NCBI GenBank assembly: GCA_963824985.1
Contig: CAWGRQ010000039.1
Span: 1 to 64,000, forward strand
Origin: JAFNAG01 sp963824985
GTDB taxonomy: Bacteria; Acidobacteriota; UBA6911
Direction of reading: 5' to 3'
Length of the DNA: 64,000 nt
Under the pieces are notes generated by a model. That model saw only the letters and a program-made list of their open reading frames with translations. It had not been told where the DNA came from and did no database searches. The stretch's first letter is position 1. The number at the start of each line of letters is the position of its first letter. Below, one piece after another: positions 25,390 through 34,798 of the stretch. The position numbers and the translations under genes were made by a program.

Positions 25390-27096
25390 ATGACTCGGAA
25401 AATCGGCGAGCCCGACCGGTTTCAGACCATCGGACTCACAGTTCTTGTGGTGCTGGCCATTGTCCTTCCATTCGAGCTCAAGGACCCGCTCTTCCACGTC
25501 GGGCCCCTTGGGATCACCAATGTGGAAATCGGCATCTATCTGGCGGTCGGTGTCTGGGCCGCGCAGTGGCTGGTGACGCGTCGCCTGCTCTGGACGGTTG
25601 CGCACGCCGCTATCGCGGCCTGGGCCGGCATTCTGATCCTCTCGGCCTGCCTGGCGCCATCTCACAGGGCTGAAGCGTTGAAATTCGCATTTCGCGTTGC
25701 GGGCGGCTGCGCCTTAGGTATGGCCGCCGCGAGTTTTGTCCGAACCCCCAGGTCCGCGGCTCTGGTCGGTTCGGGCTTGCTGGCGGGGTCGGTATTGTCG
25801 GCAGCCGCAGCGCAGGCCGAAATGCTGCTTCCGGGCGCCGCGTCATTCCTGGCGAATTTCAAGATCGATCCCTCGATGACCGGTAAGTATCTGCGCGCCA
25901 GCGGCACCTTTCAATATGCCAACATTGCGTCCATGTATTGGGAGGCCGCACTGCCGCTGGCGCCCGCAGTCCTCCTTTGGTGTGGCCGCCGGCGTTTCGC
26001 CGGGCGATGCTGGTGGGCCGCCTTCGCCTGCATGCTGTTGCTGTGCGATGCGATCCTCATCTCCGCAAGCCGTGCGGGCATTCTGGTCGCGTTCGTTTCG
26101 CTGGCAGCGCTGCTTGTCATCTCCAGACATCTGCTGCCATCGCTCCGCTCGCTAGCCGGTTTCGGCCTCATCTCCTCGGTTGCGCTGATCGCAATTCACC
26201 TGACCTCGAATAACCTGCTCATGCTGCGCCTGACGTTCCCGGACATGTCCGAGTGGTATCATGCCGAGTATGAAGATTTTCCCGGGAACTTGACGATGGA
26301 GGCGGGCCGGCCGGCGAGGGTCTCGCTGACCATTCGAAACCTCGGCAAACTGGCATGGCCGGCCCAGGGGAGTCAGTCGGTGGTTGTGAGCTACCACTGG
26401 CTGGATCCCGAAGGCGAAAAGATATTGTTGTGGGAGGGATTCCGGTCTGTGTTGCCCGCGGATGTGGGGCCAGGCGCTACTTTGAAAATGGAGGCGCTGG
26501 TCATTGCCGGAACAAAGCCCGGGCGGTATGTCCTGCAGTGGGACATGCTGCAGGAAAAAATAGCCTGGTTCAGCGTTTATCGGACCCCACAAGGCCGGAT
26601 GCAGGTGTTGGTTTTGCCTTCCGCGGCCGGCACGGCAACCGTGGAGTATCCTCCTCCGATGAACTGGCCTTTGCTGTCTCTGCCTCGTCGGGACTTGTGG
26701 CGTGCTGCGGCGCTCATGTGGATGCAGTATCCCGTTTTGGGGGCCGGTCCGGACAACTTCAGGCGTCTGTTCGGCCCCTATCTGGGCCTGAAACGCTTTG
26801 ACACGCGCATTTATTCAAACAACATGTATCTCGAGTTGCTCGCGACCGCCGGCCTGGGCGGTCTGGCAGGCCTGATCGCAATCCTGATGTCGGCCGCCGT
26901 GGCGGCCAAAAAAGCCTGGCTGGGCGCGGAACATCGAGAAGACAAGTTGCTGGTTGTCGGGATCGGCCTCGGGCTTGCCGCTTTTTGCCTGCATGGGCTG
27001 GTGGACTATTTTTTTGCATTCACGCCCACTTATGGCATGTTCTGGATACTGACCGGAATGGCCGTGGGACTGGCATACGGCGGAAATTCGCGATGA
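25390..27096 (+). CDS. O-antigen ligase/polymerase (Wzy/WaaL) with an Ig-like insert
   Basis: This 568-residue integral membrane protein has the Wzy_C/O-antigen ligase pattern. There are about ten helices, the cytoplasmic-side motif LISASRAGILVAF (about 223-235), and a C-terminal periplasmic segment MWMQYPVLGAGPDNFRRLFG with the conserved GxGPxxF turn. Unusually, the large periplasmic loop (about 297-415) is not helical. It looks like a beta sandwich with LTIRNLGKLAWPAQG, VVVSYHWLDPEGEKILLWEG and PGRYVLQWDMLQE, resembling NBR1-type Ig-like domains. The last four bases overlap the next glycosyltransferase start (ATGA). It probably ligates or polymerises the island's glycan in the periplasm. 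Confidence 0.8.
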   Translation: MTRKIGEPDRFQTIGLTVLVVLAIVLPFELKDPLFHVGPLGITNVEIGIYLAVGVWAAQWLVTRRLLWTVAHAAIAAWAGILILSACLAPSHRAEALKFAFRVAGGCALGMAAASFVRTPRSAALVGSGLLAGSVLSAAAAQAEMLLPGAASFLANFKIDPSMTGKYLRASGTFQYANIASMYWEAALPLAPAVLLWCGRRRFAGRCWWAAFACMLLLCDAILISASRAGILVAFVSLAALLVISRHLLPSLRSLAGFGLISSVALIAIHLTSNNLLMLRLTFPDMSEWYHAEYEDFPGNLTMEAGRPARVSLTIRNLGKLAWPAQGSQSVVVSYHWLDPEGEKILLWEGFRSVLPADVGPGATLKMEALVIAGTKPGRYVLQWDMLQEKIAWFSVYRTPQGRMQVLVLPSAAGTATVEYPPPMNWPLLSLPRRDLWRAAALMWMQYPVLGAGPDNFRRLFGPYLGLKRFDTRIYSNNMYLELLATAGLGGLAGLIAILMSAAVAAKKAWLGAEHREDKLLVVGIGLGLAAFCLHGLVDYFFAFTPTYGMFWILTGMAVGLAYGGNSR

Positions 27097-28217
27097 ACCA
27101 TCGAGCGACGCGCCTGGTCGGCTTCGAGGCGGCGGCTCTGGAATTGAGCTGGAAGTCGGGCGTGAGCCATTACACTGCTCACCTGCTGGATGCCCTCTCC
27201 AAACAGGACGGTGGATGGCGATGGGCCTTGCTGTCAAGCCGCCCGCCGGCCAGCCCGATTCCTGCCAATGTCGAGCTTGCGTCCGGGTGGCGCATCCACA
27301 ACCGTTCGCTCTGGATTCAGTTCGCCTTGCCCCTCATCGTGTCGCGTCTGCAGCCTCACCTTTGTCATTTCACCAACTCGATCGCACCTCTGTACCTGTC
27401 CTGCCCGTATGCCGTCTCCGTCTACGACATGTCTCTTTACCTCTATCCCCGTCTGCAGCCGCAGAGGAGTCTATGGCTGGTGCGCACCATCCTCCCTGCC
27501 GTCACCCGCAGGGCTGCTGCCGTCATCACGGTCTCCGAAAGTTCAAAGAAGGACATGGTCAGGCTGCTCGGGCTGCCTGCCGACAAGGTGCATGTCATTC
27601 ACGGCGCCGCAGGCGGGGAATTCCGGCTGATACAGGACCCTGCGGAGCTGGAGCGGGTGAAGCGGAAGTATGGACTCGACGCTCCATTCATATTGTCGGT
27701 CAGCACGCTCGAGCCGAGAAAAAACACGGCCCGGCTGGTGGCGGCTTTCTCCGAATTGCGCCGTCGCGGAAGACGGGAGCAGCTGGTGCTGGTTGGACAG
27801 TTGGGCTGGCATTACCGGCCCCTGCTGAAACAGATCGAGCAGAGCGGGGTGAAAGATGCAATAAGGCTTCTCGGGTATGTGCCGGGCGAAGATCTGCCTG
27901 CCATTTACAACCTGGCCCGGGTGGTGGCCTTCCCATCACTATATGAGGGATTCGGCCTCCCCATCGTTGAAGCCATGAGCTGTGGCGTTCCAGTTCTGAC
28001 CGGCAACACCTCCGCAATGGCCGAGGTGGGAGCAGGAGCGGCGCTCCTCGTGGACCCGTTCTCTGAAAATGAGATCGAGCAGGGGCTGCACCGTCTGCTG
28101 ACCGGCGATTCGCTGCGCGACGAGTTGCGCGAAGCGGGGCTGGTTCGCGCCGCACAATTCTCCTGGATTGGCGCTGCCGCGCAAACGCTGGCCGTGTATC
28201 AGAAGATCGTTTCGTAA
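27093..28217 (+). CDS. Glycosyltransferase, GT4 family
   Basis: From the ATG at 27093, overlapping the ligase stop by 4 bp, the product is 374 residues with a GT-B fold. The N-terminal domain carries LSWKSGVSHYTAHLLDAL; the C-terminal donor-binding domain carries ILSVSTLEPRKNTARLVAAF, LLGYVPGEDLPAIYNLA and the EX7E-like PSLYEGFGLPIVEAMSCGVP. The last motif is characteristic of GT4 enzymes using nucleotide sugars with retention. It is cytoplasmic or membrane-associated. Role: adding a sugar during assembly of the island's polysaccharide or lipid-linked oligosaccharide. Confidence 0.9.
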   Translation: MNHRATRLVGFEAAALELSWKSGVSHYTAHLLDALSKQDGGWRWALLSSRPPASPIPANVELASGWRIHNRSLWIQFALPLIVSRLQPHLCHFTNSIAPLYLSCPYAVSVYDMSLYLYPRLQPQRSLWLVRTILPAVTRRAAAVITVSESSKKDMVRLLGLPADKVHVIHGAAGGEFRLIQDPAELERVKRKYGLDAPFILSVSTLEPRKNTARLVAAFSELRRRGRREQLVLVGQLGWHYRPLLKQIEQSGVKDAIRLLGYVPGEDLPAIYNLARVVAFPSLYEGFGLPIVEAMSCGVPVLTGNTSAMAEVGAGAALLVDPFSENEIEQGLHRLLTGDSLRDELREAGLVRAAQFSWIGAAAQTLAVYQKIVS

Positions 28218-28263
28218 ACCGGGGAATGTGCCGAGTTCCGGCATTCCCTGCCGGCCACGGCGA

Positions 28264-29373
28264 TCAGGCGCCGAGTCGAGCCCGGATCTCTGCGGGGATG
28301 GCCCGCAAAATACCTTCCCGGAAGTTCTCCGCCGTGAATTTGTGACTCACCCTGGCAATCTCGGCGCGATTGAAATCCATCTGCTCGAACCTGCGGACGG
28401 CCTCCACTATGCTGCGCACGCACTGCTCGTGAAAAAAAATCCCGGTGCAGCCCTCTGCCACGATTTCCATAGAGCCTCCCCGGGCATAGGCGATCACGGG
28501 CGTACCGCATGCCTGGGCCTCCGCGGCCACCAGGCCGAAATCCTCCACCTGAGGGAAGAGGAAAGCCTTCGCGCCGCTGTAGAGCGCGTGCAATTCGGTG
28601 TCGCTGACGAAATGCATCAGGCGGATATTGGGCGCATTCGCCGACATCTCTTCGATCTTCTGCTGTTCCGGCCCGGTGCCGACTATCCTGAGGTTCAGGC
28701 CGAGCTCGAGGAATGCCTCCACCAGAAGTGTGAATTTCTTGTAGTGGAGCATCCGTCCGGCTGCCAGATAATAGGACGGGCGCGCTGAAGAAGGCTGAAG
28801 TCCGGATTCAAAGTAGAACCGATCGTAATCGACCGGCGGATAGACCACATGCGCCGTCCGGCCGTAGTACTGCCGGATCTTGTCTGCAATGAATGCGGAA
28901 ACCGCCAGGAGGACATCGGGCTTCTGCGCCGCCCTATAATCCCAGCGCTTGAGATATCCGAACGCCGGCCGGAACAGGGTTTTGAAAACGGGGTTGGCAA
29001 AATAGTTGTCTATTTCCCAGGCATAGCGCAGCGGAGTGTAGCAATACGACAGATGGAATGTCCGCCCATCCTGTGGTACTCCTTTAGCATAGCCCGCGCT
29101 GTCGGACAGGATCAGGTCGTATCGATCAGCGACCCTCAAGCTTTTGACGGCGCAGGGCATCAGAGGAATGAACAGTCGGTGATGGTGCCTGGCGAAGGAG
29201 AAATCGAGGACGCTGGTCTTATGAACTTTTTCCCGGAAATGAGGCGACGTCCGTCCCGGACTGTATAATAATGTATAGATGTGCGCATCGGGGAAAATCT
29301 CCAGGAGCGTTTCGAGCACCCGCTCCGCCCCTCCGTACTGATTTAGGTAGTCGTGAATCAGGGCAACTTTCAT
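28264..29373 (-). CDS. Glycosyltransferase, GT4 family
   Basis: The typical family start MKVALIHDYLNQYGGAERVL places the initiation at 29373; another in-frame ATG lies 12 bp upstream. The product has 369 residues. The acceptor domain has the GGAERVL loop. The donor domain has YYLAAGRMLHYKKFTLLVEAF, LRIVGTGPEQQKIEE, and EDFGLVAAEAQACGTPVIAY, which is the GT4 E-x7-E motif. It is convergent with the previous glycosyltransferase gene (46-bp gap holding an imperfect hairpin) and divergent from the nucleotidyltransferase gene, with starts 20 bp apart. Confidence 0.9.
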   Translation of the reverse strand: MKVALIHDYLNQYGGAERVLETLLEIFPDAHIYTLLYSPGRTSPHFREKVHKTSVLDFSFARHHHRLFIPLMPCAVKSLRVADRYDLILSDSAGYAKGVPQDGRTFHLSYCYTPLRYAWEIDNYFANPVFKTLFRPAFGYLKRWDYRAAQKPDVLLAVSAFIADKIRQYYGRTAHVVYPPVDYDRFYFESGLQPSSARPSYYLAAGRMLHYKKFTLLVEAFLELGLNLRIVGTGPEQQKIEEMSANAPNIRLMHFVSDTELHALYSGAKAFLFPQVEDFGLVAAEAQACGTPVIAYARGGSMEIVAEGCTGIFFHEQCVRSIVEAVRRFEQMDFNRAEIARVSHKFTAENFREGILRAIPAEIRARLGA

Positions 29374-29393
29374 AGGAATCCGCATCGCATTCT

Positions 29394-30389
29394 ATGAAAC
29401 AGCTGTCTCAGGTCCGGTCCGCCGAACCCCAAGCCAAAGCGCAGCAGGATGACCGATTTTCGGAAAACTCCCGGGAGCACGACGCCCTGCAGGTCGAACG
29501 CGCCATCCTCAAAACGGTATTGTACTCCGATCTGTTTGACTACGCTCTCACTCCTGAAGAGATCTCTCATTACCTTGTGGAAATTCGCGGCTCGCATGCG
29601 GAAGTCGAGGCAATCCTGCTTTCGCCGGCCAGGCTCGGAGAATGGATCACCCGGAAGGATGGATTTGTCATCCTGCGCGGGCGGGAGGAGCTCGTGGACA
29701 GGCGGAGCAGCCGGTCGCGGTCTTCGGACAGACTGTGGCGGAAGGCCCGGTTTTTTGTCCGGATCCTCGGCAACCTGCCATTTGTCAGGATGGTCGCTGT
29801 TACCGGCGCCCTGGCCATGGACAACAGCAACGACCGGGATGACGTCGACATGCTCATCGTCACGGCAGCCTCCCGAGTCTGGCTGGCGCGCGCTCTGGCA
29901 GTGATGGTGGTTTATGCGGGGAATCTCACGCCCAACACCCTCTGTCCCAACTACGTCATCTCCGAGGAAGCGCTGTCACTCGAGCCGCGCACAATCTACG
30001 TCGCGCACGAATTTGTCCAAATGGTCCCGCTGTACGGATATGCGGTCCATGAGAAGATACGCTCGGCCAATCCCTGGATTTCGCGGATCCTTCCCAATGC
30101 CGGCCGCCCGCTTCACGCGGAGCCGGAATACAGGCCCGGGAGGATGGTGAGCGCGCTGAAGCGGCTTCTGGAATGGCTGCTGTCGGGGGTGTTTGGCGAT
30201 CGGCTGGAAGCCTGGGAAATGCGGCGCAAGATTCGCAAGTTCGCGCCCCGGACGGCCGGCTCCGGAAGCGGCGTCATTCTTGACAAAAACCAGGTCAAGG
30301 GCCACTTCGATGATCATGGCGCCCGCATTTGTTCACAGTACCAGCGGCGCCTCGAGGAATATCAGCTGGAGACGCCTGAGCGCGCTTGA
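29394..30389 (+). CDS. Nucleotidyltransferase-like protein of the polysaccharide island
   Basis: This 331-residue protein has an N-terminal helical region (ERAILKTVLYSDLFDYALTP, a winged-helix-like EEISHYL), then the nucleotidyltransferase-fold signature VTGALAMDNSNDRDDVDMLI (about 141-160). The G-A ... D-D-V-D spacing matches the GS...DxD metal site, although the usual Ser after the Gly is Ala. A C-terminal basic, Arg-rich region follows. Such proteins occur beside glycan genes, but no substrate is known. It is divergent from the glycosyltransferase gene and 124 bp upstream of a radical SAM gene. There is no membrane helix clear enough to call. Confidence 0.65.
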   Translation: MKQLSQVRSAEPQAKAQQDDRFSENSREHDALQVERAILKTVLYSDLFDYALTPEEISHYLVEIRGSHAEVEAILLSPARLGEWITRKDGFVILRGREELVDRRSSRSRSSDRLWRKARFFVRILGNLPFVRMVAVTGALAMDNSNDRDDVDMLIVTAASRVWLARALAVMVVYAGNLTPNTLCPNYVISEEALSLEPRTIYVAHEFVQMVPLYGYAVHEKIRSANPWISRILPNAGRPLHAEPEYRPGRMVSALKRLLEWLLSGVFGDRLEAWEMRRKIRKFAPRTAGSGSGVILDKNQVKGHFDDHGARICSQYQRRLEEYQLETPERA

Positions 30390-30513
30390 AACCTTTCCGC
30401 GGGATTGCGAAATAGACAGGCAGGCTCTGCTTCCTCGGTGCGGTCGAACCCCCTATACTATATACGGCGGCCGGAATTCGGACCTCAATGCTTTAGAACA
30501 TCAGGTAGGATCA

Positions 30514-31524
30514 ATGCTTTTGCCTGCGTTTCTCAGCCTCCTTTCCAATTCTCTGCGCGCCCTGCCGGTCGCGACTCTCTGCATTACCGAGCGCTGCAGC
30601 TCGCGTTGCGTGTGTTGCGACTATTGGCGCTCCGGTCGCAATGAGATCTCGATGGATCTCGTCAAGAAACTGGCATTCGAACTTCACGCATTTGGTACCC
30701 GCTACATTCTCCTGTCCGGCGGCGAGCCATTGCAGCACCCGCAATGGGCGGGGATCGGCGCCGTTTTCAAAGAGCTGGGCCTGCAGGTAGGCCTGGCAAC
30801 GAACGGCCTGTTGCTCGCCAAAAATGCCGATGCATTGGAAGCCTGCATCGACGAAATCTTCCTTTCGCTTGATGGCGCAACCCCGGAATCCTATCGGGCA
30901 ATTCGCGGCGTGGACGGACTGGAGTGCGTAATGCAAGGGATGAACCGGATATCCGGGAAAATCCCCGTCACCGTGCGAACTACCGTGCAACGCCGGAACT
31001 ATGCTGAGATTCCCGCCCTGATCCGGTTGGCGCGTTCGTCGGGCGCTTCCCACCACTCGTTCCTGGCCGTGGATACGTGCAGTCGCGCGGCCTTTGCGCG
31101 TGGGGAAGAATTTGAGTGTGCCGCAGGTCTTTCCGTTGAAGATCTCGATCCGTTCGCCAGGGTCCTCGAAAATGTCGAGCGCGAGTTTGACGACGAATTC
31201 GCCAGCGGTTACATCAGTGAGTCGAAATCGAAGTTGCGGCTGTTACACGGCTATTTCGCGGCGCGGGCGGGCCTGCGGGACTTCCCGCCGGTGCGCTGCA
31301 ATGCGCCAAGCTTCTCCGCGGTCATCGAGACCGACGGCTCGATCAGACCCTGTTTTTTCCTCCCGTCTTCAGGCCGGTTCGACGGCACGCCGATATCCCG
31401 CGCGTTGAACACGGCGATCGGAAAGGATCTGCGGCGACAGCAGAGACTTGGGTTGCGTCAGGAATGCTCGCGCTGTGTCTGTCCGGCTTTTAGACGAATC
31501 GTCGACCTGCTGGAGGGGATGTGA
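30514..31524 (+). CDS. Radical SAM enzyme with SPASM-like C-terminus
   Basis: The start at 30514 is preceded by AGGTAGGA (30503-30510), giving 336 residues. The 4Fe-4S site is CSSRCVCC (Cys28, Cys32, Cys35, CxxxCxxC). The GGE motif is in LLSGGEPLQHP and a barrel strand in LATNGLLL. The C-terminal part contains further cysteines (VRCNAPSF, IRPCFFLP, ECSRCVCP) typical of SPASM or twitch auxiliary clusters. These enzymes modify peptides or small metabolites by radical chemistry. Its stop overlaps the start of the next radical SAM gene by 4 bp (GTGA), so the two are translationally coupled. Confidence 0.88.
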   Translation: MLLPAFLSLLSNSLRALPVATLCITERCSSRCVCCDYWRSGRNEISMDLVKKLAFELHAFGTRYILLSGGEPLQHPQWAGIGAVFKELGLQVGLATNGLLLAKNADALEACIDEIFLSLDGATPESYRAIRGVDGLECVMQGMNRISGKIPVTVRTTVQRRNYAEIPALIRLARSSGASHHSFLAVDTCSRAAFARGEEFECAAGLSVEDLDPFARVLENVEREFDDEFASGYISESKSKLRLLHGYFAARAGLRDFPPVRCNAPSFSAVIETDGSIRPCFFLPSSGRFDGTPISRALNTAIGKDLRRQQRLGLRQECSRCVCPAFRRIVDLLEGM

Positions 31525-32993
31525 TCCAGATTCTCCTCGGTCAATCGTATTTCCTTCGCTTCGATCCCAAGCTGGAAGCCGCCATGCAGCCTTATCCGCC
31601 GCTGGGCACGCTCTATGCCGCCTCCTACCTGCGCTCGCGCGGCTACGAAGTGGCGCTCTTCGACGCCATGCTGGCCGAGTCCGTGGACGAATGGGGCGCC
31701 GCGCTCGATTCCCATCGGCCCCGGTACGCGGTCCTCTACGAGGACAATTTCAACTACCTGAGCAAGATGTGCCTGCTTCGCATGCGCGAGGCGGCAATCC
31801 GGATGATCGCGCTGGCAAAAAGCCGGGGATGCACGATCATACTCACCGGTGCCGACGCAACCGACCGGCCCGAGATCTATCTGGAAAACGGCGCGGACTG
31901 CGTGATCCAGGGAGAGGGAGAGGTAACTCTGGGGGAATTGCTCGATTGTCTCGAGGGCCGGGAAAGGGGTTCGCTTGAAAGCATAACCGGCCTGGTATGG
32001 CGCGACCCGTCGGGAACGCCCCGGCGAAACCCGCCCCGGCCTCCCCTGGCCAATATCGATCTTCTGCCGATTCCCGCTTGGGACCTCGTGAACGTCCCGC
32101 GCTATCGCGAACGGTGGCTGGCCCGGCACGGCTGGCTTTCGATGAACGTGGTGACGACGCGCGGCTGCCCTTATGGCTGCAATTGGTGCGCAAAACCGAT
32201 CTGGGGCCGGCATTACAGTTCCCGCTCGCCGGAAAATGTGATCGCCGAACTCGAGTGGTTGAAGGCGTCCTGCCGGCCGGGGCACATCTGGTTTGTCGAC
32301 GACATTTTCGGCCTCAAGCCGGGTTGGATCGAACGTTTCGGGAGCCTTGCCCGGGAAAAAGGGGCAGGCATCCCCTTCAAATGCCAAATGCGCGCCGATT
32401 TGGTAACACCCGCGGTTGTGAAGGGGCTCAGGGACGCCGGCTGCAAAACCGTCTGGCTGGGCGCGGAATCCGGATCACAAAAGATCCTGGACGCCATGGA
32501 GAAAGGGACAACGGTCGGGCAAATCGGTGATGCCCGTCGACTGCTCGGCTCAGCCGGCATCGAGGTCGGCTTTTTTTTGCAGTTCGGCTATCCGGGCGAA
32601 ACCCGTTCCGACATCGAGCTTACATTGCAGATGATCCGGGACCTCGCGCCCGACGACATTGGTATTTCGGTCTCCTATCCATTGCCGGGGACCGGGTTTT
32701 ACGAGCGGGTTCGCTCCCAGCTGGGAGAGAAGCAGAACTGGCTCGACAGCGACGATCTGGCAATGCTATATCACGGCCCGTTCAGCGAGGAATTCTATCG
32801 TACGCTTTACGGCGCGGTACACGCCGAGTTCCGCGTCCGCAAGGCTTTGAAGAAGCTCAAACAGTGGAGTGCCCGGCCGCAGCCCGGGCATGCAGGAGTC
32901 CTGCGGACGGTTGCCTCCATACCAAAGAACTGGTTGGCCTGGCACAGGCAAAGATGGCGGCTGGATCGAATTCCGGCAAATCCGAATGTTTGA
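31521..32993 (+). CDS. B12-binding-type radical SAM protein (1)
   Basis: The product has 490 residues, starting at a GTG with GGAGG at 31512-31516. An N-terminal Rossmann-like cobalamin-binding-type domain (YPPLGTLYAASYLRSRGYEV; GADCVIQGEGEVTLGELL) precedes the radical SAM barrel with CPYGCNWC (Cys216/220/223) and the distal motif WLGAESGSQKILDAMEKG. It lacks the DxHxxG cobalamin-ligand motif. The C-terminal 100 residues are basic. In class B radical SAM methylases this layout supports methylation of unreactive carbons. The product and substrate here are unknown. It is coupled to the upstream SPASM-type gene. Confidence 0.88.
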   Translation: MIQILLGQSYFLRFDPKLEAAMQPYPPLGTLYAASYLRSRGYEVALFDAMLAESVDEWGAALDSHRPRYAVLYEDNFNYLSKMCLLRMREAAIRMIALAKSRGCTIILTGADATDRPEIYLENGADCVIQGEGEVTLGELLDCLEGRERGSLESITGLVWRDPSGTPRRNPPRPPLANIDLLPIPAWDLVNVPRYRERWLARHGWLSMNVVTTRGCPYGCNWCAKPIWGRHYSSRSPENVIAELEWLKASCRPGHIWFVDDIFGLKPGWIERFGSLAREKGAGIPFKCQMRADLVTPAVVKGLRDAGCKTVWLGAESGSQKILDAMEKGTTVGQIGDARRLLGSAGIEVGFFLQFGYPGETRSDIELTLQMIRDLAPDDIGISVSYPLPGTGFYERVRSQLGEKQNWLDSDDLAMLYHGPFSEEFYRTLYGAVHAEFRVRKALKKLKQWSARPQPGHAGVLRTVASIPKNWLAWHRQRWRLDRIPANPNV

Positions 32994-33315
32994 AACCAAT
33001 CATGCACGAATGATTCGCGTGCGGCAGGCAGCCTGGAGGTGGGAAAATGTCTATGACTGATCAGAATTCAGACAGATCCTTGGCTTCCGACCCATTTCCC
33101 GAATTCTGAAGGGCCTCTCCGATTTAGATCCATTCTCGGGATTCTTCCCGGGCGTGCCGCACTTGAGCGGATGCCGGTCTCGAGCTCGACGATGATCATT
33201 CTTGCACTGGGAGGCCTGTTTTGTCACATTTTCCCCGACGAGGTTTTGACGCCGTCCCGAATGGCGTCCGTCGGCGTTGTTCCATGCCCGCAAGTTCTCT
33301 GTCGCGAGGCTCCCG
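32994..33315. other. Intergenic region with a 9-bp inverted repeat
   Basis: There is no gene in these 322 bp. TCAGAATTC (33061-33069) and GAATTCTGA (33101-33109) form a perfect 9-bp inverted repeat with a 31-nt spacer. It could be an operator or a weak hairpin before the next radical SAM gene; nothing else is seen. Confidence 0.5.
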
Positions 33316-34794
33316 ATGAAGCCGAGAATTGTCCTATACAATCCCAAAAGCAACCCCTCAGGCAAAAAGATCCTGCCCATGTCCCTGCTCGCTCTAGGGG
33401 GCGCCCTGGAGGGGCGCTATGAATACGCCTTCGTAGACGGCAACGTCACCCGAGAGCCCGTGAAGTTGATTCGCGAACATATCCAACAAGGAGCCAATGT
33501 CGTTGCCGTCACCGTCATGCCGGGGCCGCAGCTGGCGGAGGCCTTTCCCCATTGCCGAATGTTAAAAGATGAATTCCCCAGGGTGACCATTGTCTGGGGC
33601 GGCTATTTCCCGACTCTCCATGCATACGCGTGCCTGAAATCCACCGTCGTGGACTATGTCGTGCTCGGCCACGGGGAGTTGGTATTTTTGGATTTGCTCA
33701 GCATGCTCGAGCACGGCGGCGACGGGCGCGCCCTGCCGGGGCTCGCCTATCGGGAATGCGGCGGAGCGGTGGTAGAATGCGAGCTGGCTCCCGTACCGCA
33801 TCCGGAGGACCTGCCCGCATACCCTTATCACCGCATCGAGATGGCGCCGTACGTGCGCAGCACATTTCTGGGCTCCCGCACCCTGCCGCATCACTCGAGT
33901 TATGGCTGTCCTTTTTTATGCAACTTCTGCGCCGTCGTCAATATGGTAAACGGCCGCTGGTTGGCTCAATCGGCCGCCCGAGTGGCAAAGCTCGCCGAGC
34001 TGTACGTCGAGCGCTGGCAGGCAAATGCCATCGAGTTTTACGACAACAATTTTTTCACGCAGGAAGCCCGGATCGCCGAGTTCGCCGAACGGATTTCGCC
34101 TCTCGGCCTCGCCTGGTGGGGAGAAGCCAGGATCGACACGTTATTGAAGTTCTCGGAAAACACCTGGCGCTCCATGCGCGCCTCCGGGCTGAAGGCAGTA
34201 TACATGGGGGCCGAAGCGGCCTCGGCGCAGGCGCTTGAAGGTTTCGATAAGGGCGGAACACTGACTCCGCAAAAAACGCTCGAAATCGCCGCAAAGATGA
34301 GGCAGTACGGGATTCTGCCTGAATTTTCCTTCATGGTTGGAAGCCCGCCGGACCCGGAGGCAGACGCAACCGCGACCCTCGAGTTTATCCGCCGGATCAA
34401 GAAAGTGAATCCGGCCAGCGAAATCATTATTTACTTTTATACTCCCGTTCCCCGCCCTGGACATATGTACGCAGCGGCAGTGGCAGATGGGTTTTCCTTT
34501 CCGGAGACCCTGGAAGAGTGGGTAAGCCCGAACTGGATGGAATTTGTGAGCCGGAGGCATGCCCGCGGTCCCTGGCTCAAGGATCAATTGCATCGCAAGA
34601 TCCGGGGTTTTGAACGTGTGCTGAATGCCTATTACCCGACCTCGACGGATCAGAGGTTGACGGGCTTTCGGCGCGGCCTGCTGCGCGCGGCCAGCGCCTG
34701 GCGCTTTCATACGCGGACCTACGGCTTTCCCTTGGAATTGCGAGTTCTGCAAAGGCTCATGCATTACCAACGCCCTGAGACGACAGGGTTTTGA
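33316..34794 (+). CDS. B12-binding-type radical SAM protein (2)
   Basis: From the ATG at 33316 (MKPRIVLYNPKSNPSGKK) the product is 492 residues. The N-terminal cobalamin-type domain has RIVLYNPK and YVVLGHGELVFLDLL. The radical SAM site is CPFLCNFC (Cys198/202/205), followed by NAIEFYDNNFFTQEARIAEF and VYMGAEAASAQALEGFDKGG. No DxHxxG motif is visible. The C-terminus contains TYGFPLELRVLQRL, similar to the tail of the gene at 35499, so these two are probably recent relatives. A methyltransferase gene follows 4 bp later and probably shares the transcript. Confidence 0.88.
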   Translation: MKPRIVLYNPKSNPSGKKILPMSLLALGGALEGRYEYAFVDGNVTREPVKLIREHIQQGANVVAVTVMPGPQLAEAFPHCRMLKDEFPRVTIVWGGYFPTLHAYACLKSTVVDYVVLGHGELVFLDLLSMLEHGGDGRALPGLAYRECGGAVVECELAPVPHPEDLPAYPYHRIEMAPYVRSTFLGSRTLPHHSSYGCPFLCNFCAVVNMVNGRWLAQSAARVAKLAELYVERWQANAIEFYDNNFFTQEARIAEFAERISPLGLAWWGEARIDTLLKFSENTWRSMRASGLKAVYMGAEAASAQALEGFDKGGTLTPQKTLEIAAKMRQYGILPEFSFMVGSPPDPEADATATLEFIRRIKKVNPASEIIIYFYTPVPRPGHMYAAAVADGFSFPETLEEWVSPNWMEFVSRRHARGPWLKDQLHRKIRGFERVLNAYYPTSTDQRLTGFRRGLLRAASAWRFHTRTYGFPLELRVLQRLMHYQRPETTGF

Positions 34795-34798
34795 AGCC

